Source of the DNA: an uncultured Rhodospirillaceae bacterium
GTDB lineage: Bacteria; Pseudomonadota; Alphaproteobacteria; Reyranellales; Reyranellaceae
DNA: 64,000 bases
Direction: 5' to 3'
Assembly (NCBI GenBank): GCA_945952105.1
Contig: CAMFGZ010000025.1
Location: 1-64,000 of the forward strand
Every line of letters begins with the position of its first letter. Within the stretch, counting starts at the first letter, position 1. This document shows positions 59,197 to 64,000 of the stretch, piece after piece. The translations under genes and the position numbers were made by a program. The notes beneath the pieces were generated by a model, which worked only from the letters and a program-made list of their open reading frames with translations, was not told the DNA's origin and did not search any database.

Positions 59197-61122
59197 TCAG
59201 ATCTGGATCTGGTTGCCGAGTTCGATAGCGCGGTTGGGCGGGATACGGAAGAAGGTCTTGGTGGCCGAGGCCGAATGGGAGAGCGAGATGAACCAGTCGC
59301 GGCGCCAGCGGCCGAGCCTGGAGTGCTGCGACGGCACCAGCGTTTCGCGGCCGAGGAAGAACGAGGTCTCCATCTCGTCGTAGGCGATGCCGTGCGGGCG
59401 GCAGGCACGCAGCGCCTCGGGAATGTCGGGCTGCTCGGTGAAGCCGTAATGGGCGATCACCGTGTGGAAGCCCTTGCCCAGCCGCTCGACCTCGACCCTG
59501 TTGGCCTCCGACACGACGGGCACGTCCATCGTGTCGACCTGCAGGATGATGATGCGCTCGTGCAGGACCTTGTTGTGCTTGAGATTGTGCAGGAAGGCGG
59601 CCGGGGTGTGGCCGGCGTCGGCGGTCAGGAAGACGGCGGTGCCGGCGACGCGGTCGGGCGCGCGCTCCATGCGCTCGAGGAACTGCTTGAGCGGCAGCGA
59701 GCCTTCGCTGAGTTCCGTGGCGACCAGCTTGCGGCCGCGCCGCCAGGTCATGATGGTGAAGTAGATCAGCGAGGCCACGATCAGCGGCAGCCAGCCGCCG
59801 TCGGGAATCTTGAGGGCGTTGGCGATGAAGAAGGCGAGGTCGGGGATCGCGAGGAAGCCGAACACGGCGGCGGCCAGCGGCCACGACCAGCGCCAGACCA
59901 GGATGGCCACGGCCATGGCGAGCGCGGCGTCGACCAGCATGGCCCCCGTCACGGCCAGGCCGTACGCGCCGGCAAGGGCGCCCGACGAGCCGAAGCCCAC
60001 GACCAGCGCGACGACGCCGGACATCAGCAACCAGTTCACCCTCGGGATGTAGATCTGGCCGATCGCCGTCTCTGACGTGTGATGGATCTCCATGCGCGGC
60101 AGGTAGCCGAGCTGGATCGCCTGGCGGGTCAGCGAGAACACGCCGGTGATGACCGCCTGCGAGGCGATGACCGCGGCGGCGGTCGAGATCACGACCAGGA
60201 CGACGATGTAATCTTTCGGCACCAGCTCGAAGAAGACCTGATGGACGACCTGGGGATTCTCGATGATCAGCGCGCCCTGGCCGAAATAGTTCAGCAGCAG
60301 GCCGGGCATGACGAGGCCGAGCCATGCGATGCGGATCGGCTTGCGGCCGAAGTGGCCCATGTCGGCGTAGAGCGCCTCGGCGCCCGTGACGGCCAGCACG
60401 ATCGAGCCGAAGGCCCAGAAGATGCCGAGACCCTGGTCCGTGACGAGGTAATAGGCGTGGAGCGGGTTGATGGCCGCCAGCACCGACGGGTTCTTCGCCA
60501 CCTGCCAGGCGCCCAGCACGCCCAGCACCACGAACCAGACCAGCATGACCGGGCCGAACAGCCGGCCAACATCGGCGGTGCCGCGGGCCTGCAGCATGAA
60601 CAGCGCCACGAGGATGATCAGCGATAGCGGCAGCACGTAGGGCGTGAAGGCGGGTGCGGCCGCCGACAGGCCCTCGACGGCGGACATCACCGAGACGGCG
60701 GGGGTGATGATGGCGTCGCCGTAGAACAGCGCCAGTCCGATCACCGCCAGCACGACGATGGAGCGCCGGACCTTTCTGGCCTTGCCGTTCAGCCCGCGAG
60801 TCGCGAGCGTCGCCAGCGCCAGCACGCCGCCTTCGCCCTTGTTGTCAGCGCGCATGATCAGCGCGACGTACTTGATGGTGACGGTGAGCGTCACCGCCCA
60901 GAACAGCATCGAGAGCACGCCCAGCACATGCTCGCGTGTCGGCGCCATGCCGCCGCCGTGGACGAAGGTCTCGCGCAGCGCATAGAGCGGGCTGGTGCCG
61001 ATGTCCCCGAAGACGACGCCCAGCGCGCCAAGGACCAGCGCCGCGCCCACCGGATGCGGCGCGTGCGGGGTGCTGGTGACGGCTTCGGGCGAGGAGGATT
61101 GGCTGGTTTCGGCTGGTGCCAT
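59197..61122 (-). CDS. kup: KUP-type potassium uptake transporter
   Basis: A 641-residue K+/H+ symporter. N-terminal half has about twelve hydrophobic segments, starting with ALVLGALGVVFGDIGTSPLY, which contains the conserved GDIGTSPLY motif; GDAIITPAVSVMSAVEG and IENPQVVHQVFFELVP-type loop follow. The C-terminal cytoplasmic domain (about residues 480-641) is present. Likely first gene of a kup-hydrolase-GNAT transcription unit. Confidence 0.96.
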   Translation of the reverse strand: MAPAETSQSSSPEAVTSTPHAPHPVGAALVLGALGVVFGDIGTSPLYALRETFVHGGGMAPTREHVLGVLSMLFWAVTLTVTIKYVALIMRADNKGEGGVLALATLATRGLNGKARKVRRSIVVLAVIGLALFYGDAIITPAVSVMSAVEGLSAAAPAFTPYVLPLSLIILVALFMLQARGTADVGRLFGPVMLVWFVVLGVLGAWQVAKNPSVLAAINPLHAYYLVTDQGLGIFWAFGSIVLAVTGAEALYADMGHFGRKPIRIAWLGLVMPGLLLNYFGQGALIIENPQVVHQVFFELVPKDYIVVLVVISTAAAVIASQAVITGVFSLTRQAIQLGYLPRMEIHHTSETAIGQIYIPRVNWLLMSGVVALVVGFGSSGALAGAYGLAVTGAMLVDAALAMAVAILVWRWSWPLAAAVFGFLAIPDLAFFIANALKIPDGGWLPLIVASLIYFTIMTWRRGRKLVATELSEGSLPLKQFLERMERAPDRVAGTAVFLTADAGHTPAAFLHNLKHNKVLHERIIILQVDTMDVPVVSEANRVEVERLGKGFHTVIAHYGFTEQPDIPEALRACRPHGIAYDEMETSFFLGRETLVPSQHSRLGRWRRDWFISLSHSASATKTFFRIPPNRAIELGNQIQI

Positions 61123-61268
61123 GATGTCGAACGCCGCCCGTACGGCGGCGCGGCGAGGGTTTGCGCTCCGCCTCTGGCGCTGTCAACGAGCCAAATAAGG
61201 CACCGTTGCGACGAAAGCACTTGACTTGAAGGGACCCGCCGGGCGGCCTTGGGGAAAGGGAGGCACCC

Positions 61269-62498
61269 ATGCAACAACAGGCACGCAAGCATGCCGAAGA
61301 GCAGGTCGATGTCAGCCAGCCGCGGCTCTACCGCGAGGATAGCTGGGGGCCGCACTTCGCCCGCTTGAGGCGGGAAGACCCCGTCCATCGGCATCCCGAC
61401 AGCCCGTTCGGCCCTTACTGGTCGATCACCCGCTATGCCGACATCACCAAGGTCGAACTCGATCCGGCGACCTTCTCCTCGGCCTCGGAGCTGGGCGGCA
61501 TCCAGATCACCGACCAGCCCCAGGGCGAGGAACTGCCCAACTTCATTCGCATGGACCCGCCGCGCCATACCGCCCAGCGCAGAACCGTGGCGCCGATCGT
61601 GGCGCCATCCAACCTCGCCAACATGGAAGGGCTGATCCGCCAGCGCACTGCCCAGGTGCTGGACGGCCTGCCGCGTGGGGAGACCTTCGACTGGGCAGAC
61701 CGGGTTTCGACCGAGCTTACCGCCATGATGCTGGCGACCCTGTTCGACTTCCCACAGGAGGACCGGCGCAAGCTGACCTACTGGTCCGACGTGGCGATCT
61801 GCAACATCGAAGCCGAGGACGCGATCGTCAGGACCAACGAAGAGCGCATGGCCGAGCTGAAGCACATGGCCGAGACCATGGCGGCGCTCTGGCAGGAGCG
61901 CGCCGCACGGCCACCGACTTTCGACCTGATCTCGATGATGGCGCACAGCGACGCCACGAAGAACATGCCGACGCGCGAGTTCATCGGGAACTTCGCGCTG
62001 CTGATCGTCGGCGGCAACGACACGACGCGCAACTCGATGAGTTCCGGGCTGATGGCGATGCTCGAGAACCCGGCCGAGGTCGAGAAGGTGAAGGCCGATG
62101 CCAACCTGATGCCGAGCCTCGTGTCGGAGACCATCCGCTGGGCCACGCCGGTGATCCACATGCGCCGGACCGCGCGCAAGGATTGCGAGCTGGGCGGCAA
62201 GCAGATCCGCGCCGGCGACAAGGTGGTGATGTGGTACGTCTCCGGCAATCGCGACGAGGCGGCGATCGAGGAGCCCGAGCGCTTCGTCGTCGGCCGCCCG
62301 AAGGCGCGCCATCATCTCTCCTTCGGCGCCGGCATCCATCGCTGCGTCGGCGACCGGCTGGCCGAGATGCAGATCCGCATCCTGTGGGAGGAGCTCCTGA
62401 AGCGCGACCTCGACATCGAAGTGGTGCGACCGCCGGTCCGCCTCTACTCCAACTTCATCCGCGGCATCCGCTCGCTGCCGGTGCGGATCAGGAATTAG
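61269..62498 (+). CDS. Cytochrome P450
   Basis: A 409-residue haem monooxygenase. The I-helix oxygen-binding segment is LLIVGGNDTTRNSM, the ExxR motif is ETIRW, and the haem-ligand loop is FGAGIHRCVGDRLAEMQ (Cys near residue 360), all in the bacterial CYP order. Length suits a soluble class I enzyme; no redoxin or reductase gene is in the window. The start has AGGGAGGC upstream. It is divergent from kup by 146 bp. Confidence 0.94.
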   Translation: MQQQARKHAEEQVDVSQPRLYREDSWGPHFARLRREDPVHRHPDSPFGPYWSITRYADITKVELDPATFSSASELGGIQITDQPQGEELPNFIRMDPPRHTAQRRTVAPIVAPSNLANMEGLIRQRTAQVLDGLPRGETFDWADRVSTELTAMMLATLFDFPQEDRRKLTYWSDVAICNIEAEDAIVRTNEERMAELKHMAETMAALWQERAARPPTFDLISMMAHSDATKNMPTREFIGNFALLIVGGNDTTRNSMSSGLMAMLENPAEVEKVKADANLMPSLVSETIRWATPVIHMRRTARKDCELGGKQIRAGDKVVMWYVSGNRDEAAIEEPERFVVGRPKARHHLSFGAGIHRCVGDRLAEMQIRILWEELLKRDLDIEVVRPPVRLYSNFIRGIRSLPVRIRN

Positions 62499-62519
62499 CC
62501 CTCCCAACAACGACCTCAC

Positions 62520-62622
62520 CTTGAGGAGCGGTCCGCGGGACCGCGTCTCGAAGGGTGGGCACGCGCACCGTGCTTGTTGACCATCCTTCGAGACGCGCCG
62601 CTGCGCGACGCTCCTCAGGATG
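62520..62622. repeat. Dispersed palindromic repeat (CTTCGAGACGC type)
   Basis: Arms TGAGGAGCG...GCGTCTCGAAGG (about 62522-62554) and CCTTCGAGACGC...CGCTCCTCA (about 62583-62617) are inverse copies with a variable middle. The CCTTCGAGACGC/CTCCTCAGGATG motif is a recurrent intergenic repeat in alphaproteobacteria. It sits between the P450 gene and the convergent aldolase gene. Confidence 0.75.
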
Positions 62623-62636
62623 GGGTTGTGCTTGTG

Positions 62637-63419
62637 TCAGGACGACGAGCCGCGGATCGTCTCGACGCCGGCGGCGAAGGCCTGTTGCAGCAGCCACACG
62701 TCGCCCGCGATCGAGACGAAATCGTAGCCGAGCTTCACGAACTGCGCGGCCTGCTTCGCGTCGACGGCGAGCCTGCCGGCCGACTTGCCGTGCTTTTTTG
62801 CGGCCGCGATCGTCGCCTGTTCAGCGGTGAGGAAGTCGGGATGGTCGAAGGCGCCGGGTTCGCCCATGGCGACGCTGAGGTCGTTGTGGCCGAGCCACAG
62901 CATGTCGACGCCGGGCATCGAGGCGATCTCGTCGGCCGCGGCGGCGCCGCGCGGATCCTCGACCTGCAGGATGATGGCGGTGCGCGCATTCTGTTCGGCG
63001 AAGCGCGGCAGCAGCGGCTCGGAGCGCATCGCAAAGCGTTCATGGGCGAGACCCAGCGCCACGCCCCGCGTGCCGTCGGGCCAGTACTTGGCGGCATCGA
63101 GCACTGCCCTGGCCTGCTCGACCGACGAGACGATCGGTACCATCACGCCGTCGGCGCCGGTATCCAGCGCGCGCGAGATGTGATGACGCGATTGCGAAGG
63201 CACGCGCACGACCAGGGGCAGGTTTGCAGCCTGCATGTAGCGCACGACCTGGCGGACGGTATCGAAGCCGAAACCGGTATGTTCCATGTCGAGCACGGCG
63301 AAATCGGCGCCCGCCGCCTTCAATATCTGGCCGATGCCCGGCGTGGCGAACTCGAACAGGAAGGTGCCGATCTTCGTGGGCTTGGTGCCGACGAGTGGCT
63401 TCACTCCATCATTGACCAT
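62637..63419 (-). CDS. HpcH/HpaI family aldolase
   Basis: A 260-residue class II (metal-dependent) aldolase that cleaves 2-keto-3-deoxy acids to pyruvate plus an aldehyde. It shows IGTFLFEFATP, the catalytic-type VLDMEHTGFGFD, QVEDPRGAAAADEIASMPG and LWLGHNDLSVAMG, the metal and pyruvate-binding landmarks. The ATG at 63419 lies 7 nt after GGGGGA; a start 15 nt earlier is possible. Its partner hydratase is not in the window. Confidence 0.9.
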   Translation of the reverse strand: MVNDGVKPLVGTKPTKIGTFLFEFATPGIGQILKAAGADFAVLDMEHTGFGFDTVRQVVRYMQAANLPLVVRVPSQSRHHISRALDTGADGVMVPIVSSVEQARAVLDAAKYWPDGTRGVALGLAHERFAMRSEPLLPRFAEQNARTAIILQVEDPRGAAAADEIASMPGVDMLWLGHNDLSVAMGEPGAFDHPDFLTAEQATIAAAKKHGKSAGRLAVDAKQAAQFVKLGYDFVSIAGDVWLLQQAFAAGVETIRGSSS

Positions 63420-63492
63420 TGTCGTTTCCCCCATAGGGTCCCGATGCTAGCGTGGACCGTCCCCACCAATCACCTGCTTTAGGGAGAGAATC

Positions 63493-64000
63493 ATGAAGCT
63501 CTATTACATGCCTGGCGCCTGTTCGATCGGCATCCACGTGTTGCTGGAGGAGATCGGCAAGCCCTACGACGTGCACAAGGTCGACGGTGCCAAACAGGAA
63601 CAGTACGGCCCGGATTTCGTGAAGCTCAATCCGAAGTCGAAGGTCCCGACCCTGCAGCGCGACGACGGCTCGGTGCTCACGGAGTTCCCCGCGATCGCCG
63701 TGTGGCTCGCCCGCAAGAACCCGGAAGCCGGCCTGCTGCCGTCCGATGCCGACGGCGAGGCGGCGGCGCTCGAAGCGATGGATTATGCCGTGTCGACGAT
63801 GCACATGCAGGGTTTCAGCCGCATGTTCCGTCCGGCCAACTTCGCACCGACCGAGGCCGACCACGACAAGGTCAAGGCGCGCGGCAAGGAGATCATGGAG
63901 AAGGGCCTGGCGCTGATGGACAAGGCGCTCGAAGGCAAGGAGTACCTGGCGGGCAAGTTCTCGGTGGCCGACGCCGCCCTTTTCTACGTCAGCTTCTGGG
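63493..64000 (+). CDS. Glutathione S-transferase (partial, 3' end beyond window)
   Basis: The first 169 residues of a GST. N-terminal thioredoxin-like domain: MKLYYMPGACSIGIHVLLEE (Ser at the position of catalytic Ser in beta-class-like enzymes), NPKSKVPTLQRDDGSVLTEFPAI with the cis-Pro glutathione contact; the helical C-terminal domain (YLAGKFSVADAALFYV) begins and is cut at base 64000. Divergent from the aldolase gene by 73 bp. Confidence 0.9.
   Translation, partial: MKLYYMPGACSIGIHVLLEEIGKPYDVHKVDGAKQEQYGPDFVKLNPKSKVPTLQRDDGSVLTEFPAIAVWLARKNPEAGLLPSDADGEAAALEAMDYAVSTMHMQGFSRMFRPANFAPTEADHDKVKARGKEIMEKGLALMDKALEGKEYLAGKFSVADAALFYVSFW

Overview
This is a gene-dense, high-GC stretch of bacterial chromosome that reads as a free-living alphaproteobacterium. 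The evidence is a circularly permuted two-piece tmRNA whose tag begins ANDN, an alpha-type SspB, DUF4169, ribbon-helix-helix and DUF6481 proteins, an invasion-associated locus B homologue, ThyX in place of ThyA, and many periplasmic Bug-family receptors. The gene content would suit a soil or aquatic Rhodospirillales/Hyphomicrobiales lineage (Reyranella-like is my guess, not proven). There is no phage, plasmid, insertion sequence, CRISPR array or rRNA; one tRNA and one tmRNA are present.

Layout. 1-13.4 kb: DUF4169, AsmA, nitroreductase, RHH regulator, TypA GTPase, DUF6481, VOC protein, SH3 protein, class I fumarase, SspB, the tmRNA gene ssrA (minus strand, just upstream of sspB), ThyX, a GNAT and a PhyH-like oxygenase. 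13.4-18.6 kb: Mrp ATPase, then hflK-hflC-degQ. tmRNA, SspB, HflKC and DegQ together make a protein quality-control neighbourhood. 18.6-25.8 kb: reductase, serB, miaA, and the branched-chain amino-acid genes ilvB-ilvN and ilvC, with a lipoprotein gene between. 25.8-29.3 kb: SDR, zinc alcohol dehydrogenase, acyl-CoA dehydrogenase. 29.4-35.1 kb: the mreB-mreC-mreD-mrdA-rodA cell-shape operon, then tRNA-Lys(CTT). 35.3-44.1 kb: divergent TetR/sulfatase pair, secreted metallophosphoesterase, small lipoprotein and DinB, phosphofructokinase, PrmB, secreted thioredoxin-like protein, CaiB-type CoA-transferase.

44.1-45.9 kb holds three tandem small lipoprotein genes with Tyr/Asn/Pro-rich middles and C-terminal Asp-rich (DxDxDG-like) repeats. 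All three share a CTTCAAC element about 100 nt upstream of the start codon; this is the best candidate here for something undescribed. 45.9-52.5 kb is a catabolic island: amidase, amidohydrolase, two orphan Bug-type receptors, and a thiolase-like/DUF35 pair. 52.5-64 kb: AlkB, cytochrome c, MFS transporter, methyltransferase, FMN reductase, IalB-like protein, a kup-hydrolase-GNAT operon, cytochrome P450, HpcH/HpaI aldolase and a truncated GST at the window edge. Two gene remnants (SnoaL-like and CHRD) and several dispersed palindromic repeats lie between genes. Most operon joints use 4-nt ATGA or GTGA overlaps, which fixed several start codons.
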